This document shows positions 42,212 to 50,645 of a stretch of DNA of 64,000 nt, piece after piece. The notes below the pieces were generated by a model. That model ran no database searches and had not been told where the DNA came from. It worked only from the letters and a program-made list of their open reading frames with translations. Source of the stretch: Novosphingobium profundi (GTDB taxonomy: Bacteria; Pseudomonadota; Alphaproteobacteria; Sphingomonadales; Sphingomonadaceae); the NCBI RefSeq assembly GCF_020524485.1, contig NZ_JAIVLF010000007.1, positions 124,001 through 188,000 of the forward strand, in the 5' to 3' direction. The first letter of the stretch is position 1. Every line of letters starts with the position of its first letter. Both the position numbers and the translations under genes were made by a program.

Positions 42212-43546
42212 TTGAGCCACTCTTCTACCCCACCTTCGCTGAGCGCCCAGCTCTGGTCGATCGCCTTTCCGGCCATGCTCACCAATGTGGCAACCGCCCT
42301 GTTCGGGCTGGCCGACATGTGGGCGATCGGACGACTGGGAGATCCCGCAGCGCAAGGGGCTGTCGAACTCGGCGCGAAGTTCACGATGGGCTTGCTCAAC
42401 GTCTTTAACTTCCTGCGTACCGGCACGATTGCCCTGACCGCTCAAGGGTCGGGCCGCAGCGATTTCGACGCGCAGGCAACCACTCTCGTGCGCGCCCTGG
42501 CGGTAGCGCTTGGGATCGGAGTGCTGCTGATCGGTGCGATGCCGCTGGCGATCCCGGCGGGTCTCGATTTCCTCGGAGCCCATGGCACCTTGCGCGAGGA
42601 AGCCCACGCCTACGTAGCCCTACGCTACTGGGCGGCGCCGCTGTGGCTGCTCAATTGCGTCCTGATCGGCTGGCTTGTCGGCCAGCGAATGGTCCGCCAT
42701 GTCCTTGCCGTCGAGATCACGACCAACGTCGTGCATGTCGCCCTCGACCTGGGGCTCGTTCTGGGAGCGGGCTGGGGCGTCGAAGGCGTGGCAATGGCAA
42801 GTCTGCTGTCTGAGGGCCTTCGCCTCGTCCTCCTGATCGGGATTGCCCTCCATCGTCCCGCATCGCGCATTGCGGCCCACCAGGTGCTTCGTGCGGAAAC
42901 CTGGCAGCGCAGTGCACTTGCCCGCCTCTTCGCGCTCAACCGCGATCTGTTCCTTCGCACGCTGCTTCTGACCGGCGCCATGATGCTCTTCGCGCGCACG
43001 GGCGCGCAGGCAGGCCCCGTCACGCTCGCGGCGAACGGTATCCTGTTCCAGCTGTTCATGCTCGCCACGCTTCTCCTCGACGGCTTCGAGAACGCGGCAC
43101 AAGTTCTGTGCGGCGAAGCCTACGGTGTTCGCGAAGCCCGGCGCTTCCGGCATACCGTGCGCCTCGCGCTGGGCTGGGGCGCGATCACGGGGTGCGCGCT
43201 ATCGTGCATCTACCTGCTTGCCGCACCGAGCCTCGCCGACGCGTTCACCGCATCGCCGCAGGTCCGCGCCGCCAGCCAGGAGTACATCCTCTGGATCATG
43301 GCGCTCCCCGCCGTCGGCATGGCCTCTTTCGTGCTCGACGGCGTCTTCGTGGGCGCAGGCTGGACGCGCGCGATGATGGGTACGATGGCCGTGGCCCTGG
43401 CGCTCTATGTCGCGCTACTCTGGCTGCTATCCCCGTTGGGCAATCACGGCCTGTGGCTCGCTTTCACGGTGCTGTTCATTGCACGCGCGGCTGGCCAGTT
43501 CGCCGTCCTGCCGCGGCACACGAAACGGGCCTTTGCCGAAAGCTAG
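42212..43546 (+). CDS. MATE-family efflux transporter (DinF-like)
   Basis: 444 aa with twelve predicted helices. MATE hallmarks include the N-terminal SIAFPAMLTNVATALFGLADMWAIGRLG and the symmetrical second half starting LFALNRDLFLRTLLLTGAMMLFARTGAQAG. It is closest in look to the DinF branch, drug/sodium or proton antiporters. The reading frame begins with TTG 42212 without a good ribosome site; no upstream ATG is in frame and the next ATG (42275) would cut into helix 1. Its stop overlaps the convergent DUF938 gene by four bases. Confidence 0.9.
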   Translation: MSHSSTPPSLSAQLWSIAFPAMLTNVATALFGLADMWAIGRLGDPAAQGAVELGAKFTMGLLNVFNFLRTGTIALTAQGSGRSDFDAQATTLVRALAVALGIGVLLIGAMPLAIPAGLDFLGAHGTLREEAHAYVALRYWAAPLWLLNCVLIGWLVGQRMVRHVLAVEITTNVVHVALDLGLVLGAGWGVEGVAMASLLSEGLRLVLLIGIALHRPASRIAAHQVLRAETWQRSALARLFALNRDLFLRTLLLTGAMMLFARTGAQAGPVTLAANGILFQLFMLATLLLDGFENAAQVLCGEAYGVREARRFRHTVRLALGWGAITGCALSCIYLLAAPSLADAFTASPQVRAASQEYILWIMALPAVGMASFVLDGVFVGAGWTRAMMGTMAVALALYVALLWLLSPLGNHGLWLAFTVLFIARAAGQFAVLPRHTKRAFAES

Positions 43547-44187
43547 CTCGCCTCGCCCCGTCGATATACAAGAAGCAGGTTGTTGGCGGGCATTTCGACC
43601 CGCCGGCTGCGGGAAAACCCCGAGTTTGTGGCCAAAGCGTCCACATCGGCGAGCTGCCGCAGCCCCCAGGCCGGATCGCGCGCCTTGAGCGATTGATCGA
43701 ACTCGAGATTCGACGGCGCGGTTTCGACATCGGCCTCCCGGTAGGGACCGTAGAGGACCACTGGCGCGCCTGTACTCAGCCTCTCGGCCGCACCGGTAAA
43801 GAGCCCTTGCGTCGCGCTCCAGGGGCTGATGTGCACCATATTGATGCAGACCACGGCGTCCGCACGGTCCACCGGCCAGTCGGCAGGCTGCGACGCGTCC
43901 AGCGTCACGGGTGCACGCAGGTTTGAGAGGCCTTCCTGAGCGCGCCAGGCCGCGATGGACGCACAGGCCTCGGGATCGGGGTCGGAAGGCTGCCACACGA
44001 GCCCCGGGAGCCCTGCCGCAAAATGCACGGCATGCTCACCACTCCCGCTTGCCACTTCCAGCACGAGCCCATTCCCGGGCAATTCCTCGCGCAGGAGCTC
44101 CAGGATCGGCGCGCGGTTGCGCAGCGTGGCGGGGGCGTGGCGACGTGGATCGGGCGAACCGGGATCGAGCGGCGTTGTATAACTCAT
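43543..44187 (-). CDS. DUF938 family SAM-dependent methyltransferase-like protein
   Basis: 214 aa. It begins with the family pattern D.R...PATLRNR.PIL..L; a class I methyltransferase motif LVLEVASGSGEHAVHFA (about 42-58) is followed by WQPSDPDPEA and the VVCINMVHISPWSATQGLF box characteristic of DUF938. The substrate is unknown. It lies downstream of the chemotaxis operon on the same strand with a 23-base gap, so it could be a distal member, but nothing links it to chemotaxis. Confidence 0.85.
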   Translation of the reverse strand: MSYTTPLDPGSPDPRRHAPATLRNRAPILELLREELPGNGLVLEVASGSGEHAVHFAAGLPGLVWQPSDPDPEACASIAAWRAQEGLSNLRAPVTLDASQPADWPVDRADAVVCINMVHISPWSATQGLFTGAAERLSTGAPVVLYGPYREADVETAPSNLEFDQSLKARDPAWGLRQLADVDALATNSGFSRSRRVEMPANNLLLVYRRGEAS

Positions 44188-44210
44188 GCTTCGGGCTTAC
44201 CCGTTGCACA

Positions 44211-44534
44211 TTAGTCCCACAATCCCAGCGCATCCTGCGAAGGGCCGCTTTCGATCGGTACTTCGCAGCAGGTCACGCTGTCATCCATGAACCCACAGAA
44301 ACGCGAACGCAGGGCCTCGAGGCTGATACGGCGCATCTCGCTCTCACTGAAACCGGCCGCGAGTATGGCAGCCAGCGCACGCTGTTTCTGGGCGATCAGA
44401 TCGATCGCCTGGAGTTCGCGCAAGTGACGCGCAGCGAAGTTTTCGTCGCGGCACAGGACTTCTCCCAGGGCTTCGACCTCGGTGCCCAGTTCGAGAAGGA
44501 CATCGGCCATCGCGTTGAACTTGGGTTCATCCAT
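44211..44534 (-). CDS. Uncharacterised 107-aa protein at the end of the che operon
   Basis: 107 aa, acidic and mostly helical. The N-terminal half (MDEPKFNAMADVLLELGTEVEALGEVLC) looks like a short helical pair; a DLIAQKQRALAAIL stretch follows; the C-terminus carries Cys-Cys (VTCCEVP). It starts 14 bases after cheW, so it belongs to the chemotaxis transcript. No CheZ, CheC or HPt signature is visible. I do not recognise it. An accessory or phosphatase-like role is possible only by position. Confidence 0.6.
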   Translation of the reverse strand: MDEPKFNAMADVLLELGTEVEALGEVLCRDENFAARHLRELQAIDLIAQKQRALAAILAAGFSESEMRRISLEALRSRFCGFMDDSVTCCEVPIESGPSQDALGLWD

Positions 44535-44548
44535 TGCTTACGCTCCGC

Positions 44549-44989
44549 TCACGCCGCGAAGGCGACCTCTCCGGAGGCGCTCAGCGCGTTGAGGTCCAGC
44601 ACCATGACCATCTGCTCCTCGATCGCAACAAGGCCCTCAAGGAAGGGCAGCACTTCGTCATAGCCCGCCGTTGGCGCGGGCTGCAGGTCTTCGGTGTTGA
44701 GGCCGACGATATCGCTCACCGAATCCACGATCAGTCCTTGCGACTGGCCGTTGACCTGGCACACGATGATCGCGTGACGCGGCGTGGCCTCGGTCGCTGG
44801 CCACCCGAGCCGGGCCGCAAGGTCCACAACGGGAAGTACCGTCCCGCGCAAATTGACGACGCCCGAGACATAATGGGGCACACGGGGCATCGGGGTCACC
44901 GGTGTCCATGCGCGGATTTCCCGTATAGCCATGATATCGAGGGCGAAAATCTGCCCCGCAACTTCGAATGTGATCAGTTCGCGGTACAT
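44549..44989 (-). CDS. cheW: Chemotaxis coupling protein CheW
   Basis: 146 aa, full-length single CheW domain. It begins ITFEVAGQIFALDIMAIREI and has the conserved VSGVVNLRGTVLPVVDLAARLG block and a late VMVLDLNALS strand. CheW bridges chemoreceptors and CheA in the polar array. It follows cheY by 28 bases on the same strand. Confidence 0.97.
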   Translation of the reverse strand: MYRELITFEVAGQIFALDIMAIREIRAWTPVTPMPRVPHYVSGVVNLRGTVLPVVDLAARLGWPATEATPRHAIIVCQVNGQSQGLIVDSVSDIVGLNTEDLQPAPTAGYDEVLPFLEGLVAIEEQMVMVLDLNALSASGEVAFAA

Positions 44990-45017
44990 GGGAGCACCTC
45001 CTTGGTGTTGCTTTGGG

Positions 45018-45389
45018 TTAGTGAGCCACCCGGCGCACGGCCGCGACCAGCTTTTCGGTGTCGAAGGGCTTCACGATCCACCCGGTCGCCCCCGCCGCGC
45101 GAGCCCGCGCTTTCTTCTCGTCGGAGCTCTCAGTGGTCAGAACGAGTATCGGACGGTCGCGATGGCGCGTGCCGCCACGCACCTGCTCGATGAGACCGAA
45201 GCCATCCAGACGCGGCATGTTGATGTCGGTGATCACGACATCCACCTCATTCACCGCCAACCACTCGAGCGCCGAGACGCCATCGTCCGCCTGCGACACC
45301 TCGAAGCCATTGGTGGAAAGCGCATGGTTGAGCAGCGCCCGCATGGAGGCACTGTCATCGACAGTCAGGATACGGGTATTCTTGGACAT
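45018..45389 (-). CDS. cheY: Chemotaxis response regulator CheY
   Basis: 123 aa from ATG 45389, a single receiver domain. Acidic pocket Asp11-Asp12, phosphoacceptor Asp55 (VVITDINMP), Thr in VLTTES and Lys in WIVKPFD are all present. Phospho-CheY binds the flagellar switch or another target. The reading frame continues upstream through cheD, but those residues are not part of the domain. It lies 16 bases after cheD. Confidence 0.96.
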   Translation of the reverse strand: MSKNTRILTVDDSASMRALLNHALSTNGFEVSQADDGVSALEWLAVNEVDVVITDINMPRLDGFGLIEQVRGGTRHRDRPILVLTTESSDEKKARARAAGATGWIVKPFDTEKLVAAVRRVAH

Positions 45390-45405
45390 TGCGTGCCTCG
45401 CTTGG

Positions 45406-45963
45406 TCAAAACAGTTCGACATCGCCCCGCGGAGCCGGGCGCGCGATGGGTTGGGTACGAACTTCCACGGGAGCATCCGAGCTGGAGACAGAGCGGCAGC
45501 GGACCATCCCGGACTGCGGCCGGAAATCCACCCGGCGTGCATTACTCCCTCCCAAGTCCTCGCGGACGAGCTCGATGCGCTCGCGCAGCAGGAAGCCCCG
45601 GGCAAACTCGGCGTTGGCGGTCCCGATCTGCTGCATCCCCGAGCGGATGTTCGCGCCGCCATAGAGGTGCGCCCGCAGCCGGTCCTTACGCGCGCCGTAG
45701 TTGAGCATCTCGTTGATGAGCATCTCCATGAGGTAGACCCCGTAGTGGACGTCGACCTGGCCGCGGTCGTGGCTTGCAGGCGGCTCGGGCAGGAGGAAGT
45801 GATTCATGCCGCCAAGCTCCACCGCCGGATCGTAGAGGCACGTCGCCACGCACGAGCCGAGCACCGTGCTCAGTTCCACCCGCGCCCCCGAGCTCACCTT
45901 GAACTGCCCCTGCAGCACGGTCAGCTTCACATTCCCGTTGTTCATGAAATCAAGACCCGACAT
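45406..45963 (-). CDS. cheD: Chemoreceptor glutamine deamidase CheD
   Basis: 185 aa. The catalytic pair is intact: Cys38 in LGSCVATC and His55 in GGMNHFLLP, the same 17-residue spacing as in known CheD, with the following TVLGSCV and RAHLYGGANI segments. CheD deamidates receptor glutamines and in some bacteria also stimulates CheC. The last 35 residues are variable. Its start overlaps the cheB stop by one base (ATGA). No CheC is visible. Confidence 0.96.
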   Translation of the reverse strand: MSGLDFMNNGNVKLTVLQGQFKVSSGARVELSTVLGSCVATCLYDPAVELGGMNHFLLPEPPASHDRGQVDVHYGVYLMEMLINEMLNYGARKDRLRAHLYGGANIRSGMQQIGTANAEFARGFLLRERIELVREDLGGSNARRVDFRPQSGMVRCRSVSSSDAPVEVRTQPIARPAPRGDVELF

Positions 45964-46988
45964 CAGGCTGCCCTATTCAGCGCATGGCGCGCGATCCGGT
46001 TGATAGGGGCGACCACGCGCGCTCCCCCCAGAGCGATGGCCGCGCGCGGCATTCCGAAGACCGTGCAGGTGCTTTCATCCTGCGCAATCGTATGCGCCCC
46101 GGTTTCCGCCATAGCCAGAAGGCCCTGCGCGCCATCCCGCCCCATGCCGGTGAGCAGTATCCCTACCGCCTCGGCGCCGACGGTCTGCGCAACCGAACCG
46201 AACAGCACATCGACGCTGGGACAATGGCCGGAGACAGGTTCGCCCCGGCGCAGCTTGGCGTGAAAGGTGCCGTTTCCCCGCACCAGCAGGTGATGATCCG
46301 GTTCCGCCGCAAGATAGACGTTGCCCGCGACCAGCGGCATGTCGTTGATCGCCACCTGCACCGGCGCCGGGCAGATCTTGTCCAGTGTGCGCGCGATGGC
46401 AGGCGCAAAGCGCGGGTTGACGTGTTGGACGATCACCGTAGGCGGACAGTCGACCGGAAACTCGCGCAGGAGAACCTGCAGCGCCTCGACGCCGCCGGTC
46501 GAGGAGCCGATCGCGATCAGCTTCGCATCGCGCCGGATCACGCGGCGGCTTTCCTCAGCAACCACGGGTGAGACACGGGCAGGCTTACGGAAGCGCACCT
46601 GCGCCGCGTCGTGGATGAGCCGCCCCAGTTCCCCGCTGTCGTTGAGCGCGAGCTTTCCCGAAGGATCGTACTTCGAATAGCAATTGACCGCCCCCAGCGC
46701 GAGCGCACGCGCTGTTACATCGTTGCCTTCCTGCGTCGCCCCGGACACGATGATGACCGGCGTGGGGCGCAGCGTCATGATCTTCTCCAGGAAGGCCAGG
46801 CCGTTCATGCCCGGCATCTCGATATCCAGCGTCACGACGTCAGGGTCGTGTTTCTTGATCAGTTCACGCGCTTCGGCGGCGTTGGACGCGGTGTCGACCA
46901 CGGTAATGTCCGGCTGCTCGCTGAGGCGCGACAGGAGGATCGCGCGCATGGTGGCCGAATCGTCGACAATGAGCACACGCACCGTCAT
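45963..46988 (-). CDS. cheB: Chemotaxis methylesterase CheB
   Basis: 341 aa from ATG 46988. Receiver domain with Asp55 is joined by a linker to the methylesterase domain. Catalytic residues correspond to E. coli Ser164/His190/Asp286: Ser163 (GSSTGG), His189 (VQHVNP) and Asp285 (GMGRDG). It removes methyl groups from receptors or deamidates them when phosphorylated by CheA. It overlaps cheR by ATGA. This is the catalytically complete copy, in contrast to the divergent paralog at 50646. Confidence 0.97.
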   Translation of the reverse strand: MTVRVLIVDDSATMRAILLSRLSEQPDITVVDTASNAAEARELIKKHDPDVVTLDIEMPGMNGLAFLEKIMTLRPTPVIIVSGATQEGNDVTARALALGAVNCYSKYDPSGKLALNDSGELGRLIHDAAQVRFRKPARVSPVVAEESRRVIRRDAKLIAIGSSTGGVEALQVLLREFPVDCPPTVIVQHVNPRFAPAIARTLDKICPAPVQVAINDMPLVAGNVYLAAEPDHHLLVRGNGTFHAKLRRGEPVSGHCPSVDVLFGSVAQTVGAEAVGILLTGMGRDGAQGLLAMAETGAHTIAQDESTCTVFGMPRAAIALGGARVVAPINRIARHALNRAA

Positions 46989-47854
46989 GCGACGCTCCTC
47001 TGGTAGATCGTGGGACCGACAAGGTTCAGCATGTTCATGGCAGGCCCTGTGACCCGCTCGGAATGCCCGATGTAGAGGTAACCTCCCGGCTGCAGCGCTT
47101 CGCAGAACCGCTGGACCAGCCGCTCTTTCGTCGGGTTGTCGAAATAGATCATGACATTGCGGCAAAAGATGCAATCGAAACGCCCACGGATCGGCCAGTC
47201 CCCCAAGAGATTGAGCAACCGGAAGCGTACGATTGATCGCGCGGTATCGTGAATGACCGCCTCGTCTCCACGCTCCACCACCCAGGCACTGCGCAGCGCC
47301 TCGGGCACGGGCTTCAGGTCCTTGGCGGCATACGTCGCGGCCTTGCCCGCCTCGACCGCATGAGGGGCAAGATCCGTGGCCAGAACGCGCAGATCGGCCC
47401 GCGCCAATTGTTGCCCTTCATGGCGGTCGCGCCCCAGGAGCGACATGGTGATTGACCAGGTTTCTTCGCCGCTCGAACAGCCAGCAGACCAGACCCGGAC
47501 CTTGCCTCCGTCCTTGAGCGTGCGCACCAGGTGCGGACGCAGTTGGGTTTGCAGGTGCTCGAAATGGTGCGCCTCGCGGTAGAAGAAGGTGTGGTTGGTC
47601 GTGAGCGCGGCGACGGCACGGTTCAGTTCGCCCCGGTCCGCGCGCAGGCGCTGGATATACTTCCCAAAGGTAACGAGACCGCTTGCCCGGACCAGTGGCG
47701 CCAGCCGCGAATAGACCAGCATCGACTTGCCCGAGGGAAGGACGATACCCGCCGCCTCGTGCACGATCTTCGCGACTTCCGCAAAGTCAGCCGGACCATA
47801 GATATCGGGGCTGATCCCCGGTATCGCATCGGAAATTTCCAGCGTCGCGTTCAC
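46985..47854 (-). CDS. cheR: Chemotaxis receptor methyltransferase CheR
   Basis: 289 aa from GTG 47854, which overlaps the cheA stop (GTGA). The N-terminal CheR domain has NHTFFYREAHHF; the SAM-binding core has VWSAGCSSGEETWSITM, and the C-terminal part FDCIFCRNVMIYFDNPTKERLVQRF with GGYLYIGHSE. It adds methyl groups from SAM to receptor glutamates. An alternative upstream start would read into cheA and is not needed. Confidence 0.96.
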   Translation of the reverse strand: MNATLEISDAIPGISPDIYGPADFAEVAKIVHEAAGIVLPSGKSMLVYSRLAPLVRASGLVTFGKYIQRLRADRGELNRAVAALTTNHTFFYREAHHFEHLQTQLRPHLVRTLKDGGKVRVWSAGCSSGEETWSITMSLLGRDRHEGQQLARADLRVLATDLAPHAVEAGKAATYAAKDLKPVPEALRSAWVVERGDEAVIHDTARSIVRFRLLNLLGDWPIRGRFDCIFCRNVMIYFDNPTKERLVQRFCEALQPGGYLYIGHSERVTGPAMNMLNLVGPTIYQRSVA

Positions 47855-50094
47855 GCAGCCTGCCTCTCGTGCGAGGGCAGCGCACAAGCCACCAGGCCAT
47901 CGACATCGACGATGAGCGCGACCCGGCCATCGCCCAGGATCGTGGCCCCGGCGACACCTTCGACCGGACGGAAGTTGGTTGCTAGGCTCTTGATGACGAA
48001 TTGCCTCTGGTCCTGAATATCATCGACCAGCAAGGCCGCCTGGCCCGCACTCTCGGTATCGACGACGATCAGCACCCCTTCCTCGGGCGTCGTCGCGTTG
48101 CAGGCCGCGCCAAGTTCGCGGCCCAGCGTGATGACCGGGATGAACTGGCCGCGCACGTTGAGCATCTGCCGTTGCGAGCCCAGCCCCTTCACATCGCCCT
48201 CACCGGGACGCAGACTTTCCACGACGTGCGCCAGCGGCACGACCATCGTCTGGTCTCCGACATTCACGATCATGCCGTCCGAAATCGCCAGCGTGAGCGG
48301 CATGGTCAGGATGAAGGCCGTGCCCTTGCCGGGCGTGCTCTCGATGGTGATGCGGCCGCCCAGATCCTTCACGTTCTGGCGCACGACATCCATGCCGACC
48401 CCCCGCCCGGAAATGTTCGAAATCTGCGCCGCCGTCGAGAATCCCGGCGCGAAGATCAGGTTGTCGATCTCTTCAGCGGAAAGCTGCGCATCGGGTCCGA
48501 CGATGCCCTTCTCGATCGCCTTGGCCAGAACGACCTTGCGATTGATGCCCGCGCCATCGTCGGCAATCGAAATGACGATTCGGCCCGAACGGTGCTCCGC
48601 CGCAAGGGTCAGCGTACCTTCAGGGGACTTGCCTGCGGCGATGCGATCTTCGGCCTTCTCGATTCCGTGGTCGACCGCGTTGCGGATCAGGTGGGTGAGC
48701 GGTTCGCCGAGACGCTCTATGACCGTCTTGTCGAGTTCCGTCGACTCGCCATGGACCTCGAGGCGGACATGCTTGCCGGTAGATGTGGCAAGATCGCGCA
48801 GAATGCGCGGCACGCGGCTGAAGACCGAGGCAATGGGCTGGGCGCGAATCGACATCGCCGATTCCTGGATATCGCGCGTCAGGCTTTCGAGCAGCGAGAG
48901 CTCCTCGCTGGCATTGACATGGACGCCGTCCAGACGTTGCACGAGCATGGCCTGGGCAATGACCAGTTCCCCGACCAGATCGATCAACCGGTCAAGCTTG
49001 TACAAGTCGATGCGGATGGATTGCCCGGCCCCCTGAGACGCCGGCTGTGCGCCAGCGGCGGCCGCGGGTTTGCCCCCGGTTGGCGGCGTATTCGCGTCCG
49101 CACCGACCGGTGCGGAAGTCTCGACACTCTGGAGAGGCCGCGCCTCCTCTGGTGCCGGTGCCCCGGCTTCCTGCGGCTGAGAATTGCCATTCGACGCGGC
49201 CACGGCCGGTGAAGGTGCCGCTGTAGGCGTGGCGGCTGCATCCAGCTCGACATCGGGGATACGCTCGTCCGCGCCCACCGCGATCGCGCAGTCATCACCG
49301 ATGAAATCGAAGATGTCGCGGACCCGCTCCTCGCTCACCGTGTCAGGAATGGCGAAGGTCCAGCCCAGATAGCCCTGCGCGACATCGAAGCTGTCCAGCT
49401 GCGGAACCTGACCGACATCACAGTGGAGACACGTTCCGCCCAGTTCAGCTACGTCGCGCAGCATCAGGAGCGGCTCGTTGCCGTTGCGCATGGCCCCTGC
49501 CCGGGGCCGCAAGTGCAGTTGCCACGATTCGCCTTGCGGTGCCTCTGCGGGGGAGCCGGGCGCGTCAAAATCCGCAGTCAGGTCATCGAGCAGAGCATCG
49601 AGATCGATTTCAAGGTCTTCCTCGTCGTCGCTTGCCGCCGCCGCTTGCGCGTCGACCTGCACGGGTTCCTCAACCGGCGAAGGTGCCGGAGCCGCGCTCT
49701 GTGGCGCGTTCCCTGCATTGGCGGCCATGGCGCCTTCCATCTCCGCGATCAGACCGGCATCGTCGGGCGCATCCCCGCCCTCGCGCGCGGCCTCGACATG
49801 GTCCGCAAGCGTGTCGAGCGCACGCAGCAGAAGGTCGATCAGTGGCGGGGCGATCTCCACCAGGCCTTCGCGCACATCCGAAAGCAGCGTCTCGAAGGTG
49901 TGCGTATAGGCCTGGAGCGCGCCATACCCGAACGCACCTGCGCCCCCCTTGATGGAATGCACCGCGCGAAACACGCCGTTGACGGTATCAGCATCCTGCG
50001 TGCCTGCACGGCATGCGGCCAGGCCAGCTTCGGCGGCGGCCAGGGATTCCTCGCACTCGACGAAGAATATCTGCTGGATTTCTTCCGGGCTCAT
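47851..50094 (-). CDS. cheA: Chemotaxis histidine kinase CheA
   Basis: 747 aa from ATG 50094. The HPt domain has His46 (AVHSIKGGAGAFG). Then comes an acidic, Pro/Ala-rich region with a P2-like domain (about 195-290), then dimerisation helices (IRIDLYKLDRLIDLVGELVIAQAML), HATPase (EPLTHLIRNAVDHGIE, ISIADDGAGINR, ISGRGVGMDVV) and a C-terminal CheW-like domain. The linkers between HPt and P3 are longer than in E. coli (654 aa in total). It phosphorylates CheY and CheB. It overlaps the STAS gene upstream by ATGA. Confidence 0.97.
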   Translation of the reverse strand: MSPEEIQQIFFVECEESLAAAEAGLAACRAGTQDADTVNGVFRAVHSIKGGAGAFGYGALQAYTHTFETLLSDVREGLVEIAPPLIDLLLRALDTLADHVEAAREGGDAPDDAGLIAEMEGAMAANAGNAPQSAAPAPSPVEEPVQVDAQAAAASDDEEDLEIDLDALLDDLTADFDAPGSPAEAPQGESWQLHLRPRAGAMRNGNEPLLMLRDVAELGGTCLHCDVGQVPQLDSFDVAQGYLGWTFAIPDTVSEERVRDIFDFIGDDCAIAVGADERIPDVELDAAATPTAAPSPAVAASNGNSQPQEAGAPAPEEARPLQSVETSAPVGADANTPPTGGKPAAAAGAQPASQGAGQSIRIDLYKLDRLIDLVGELVIAQAMLVQRLDGVHVNASEELSLLESLTRDIQESAMSIRAQPIASVFSRVPRILRDLATSTGKHVRLEVHGESTELDKTVIERLGEPLTHLIRNAVDHGIEKAEDRIAAGKSPEGTLTLAAEHRSGRIVISIADDGAGINRKVVLAKAIEKGIVGPDAQLSAEEIDNLIFAPGFSTAAQISNISGRGVGMDVVRQNVKDLGGRITIESTPGKGTAFILTMPLTLAISDGMIVNVGDQTMVVPLAHVVESLRPGEGDVKGLGSQRQMLNVRGQFIPVITLGRELGAACNATTPEEGVLIVVDTESAGQAALLVDDIQDQRQFVIKSLATNFRPVEGVAGATILGDGRVALIVDVDGLVACALPSHERQAA

Positions 50095-50351
50095 GCATCC
50101 CCCTCTTCGAAGAGTTCCGATTGAAGGCCGGTCAGTGCGGCCGCCTGGAGCAGGGCCGGCGAGGCTTCGATACGCGCCCCACCGCCACTGCGGCGGGCCG
50201 AGACCAGAAGCTGGAGAACCGCCTGTCCGACATGCTCGACGCTGCTGCCATCGATCTCGATAGGCGCATTGCCGACAGCGCCTACGAGTTCGGGCCAAAG
50301 AGCTTCGGCAGCGGCGCGGTCACACCGAACCGGCAGAGAGATGGTTCCCAT
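50091..50351 (-). CDS. STAS-domain protein heading the che operon
   Basis: 86 aa from ATG 50351. It is a minimal STAS fold: strand SLPVRCDRAAAEALWPEL, IEIDGSSVEHVGQAVLQLLVSA, and RRSGGGARIEASPALLQAAALTGL. The Asp-Gly-Ser segment (IDGSSV) sits where anti-sigma-factor antagonists carry their phosphorylated Ser. Such genes occur at the head of some alphaproteobacterial che operons. It overlaps cheA by four bases. Its partner is unknown; a scaffold or phospho-switch role would be inference. Confidence 0.82.
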   Translation of the reverse strand: MGTISLPVRCDRAAAEALWPELVGAVGNAPIEIDGSSVEHVGQAVLQLLVSARRSGGGARIEASPALLQAAALTGLQSELFEEGDA

Positions 50352-50645
50352 CAAAACGCCCCCCTCACGCCCCAAAGCGCAGGCTGGAGTGGTTCAGGCA
50401 AGTCCCGTGGCGGAACGGCATGCGGTTCGATAACTGCGACATAAAACCCTCGCGGATGCGATCGCCGAACTGTCAGGGCCGAGGTGGCCGGGGCGTCGAC
50501 CGGGGAGTTAGCCGCGCGGCTGCCAACAGCGGGTTTGCCTCAATCTCCGGCATTTTGCGTAAGGCGCTTAAGGGAAATCGTCGCAGCCATTGACTTACCT
50601 CCGTGCCGATCCGGCAGTCCGGAAGCACAAGAGAGGTTTCACTCC

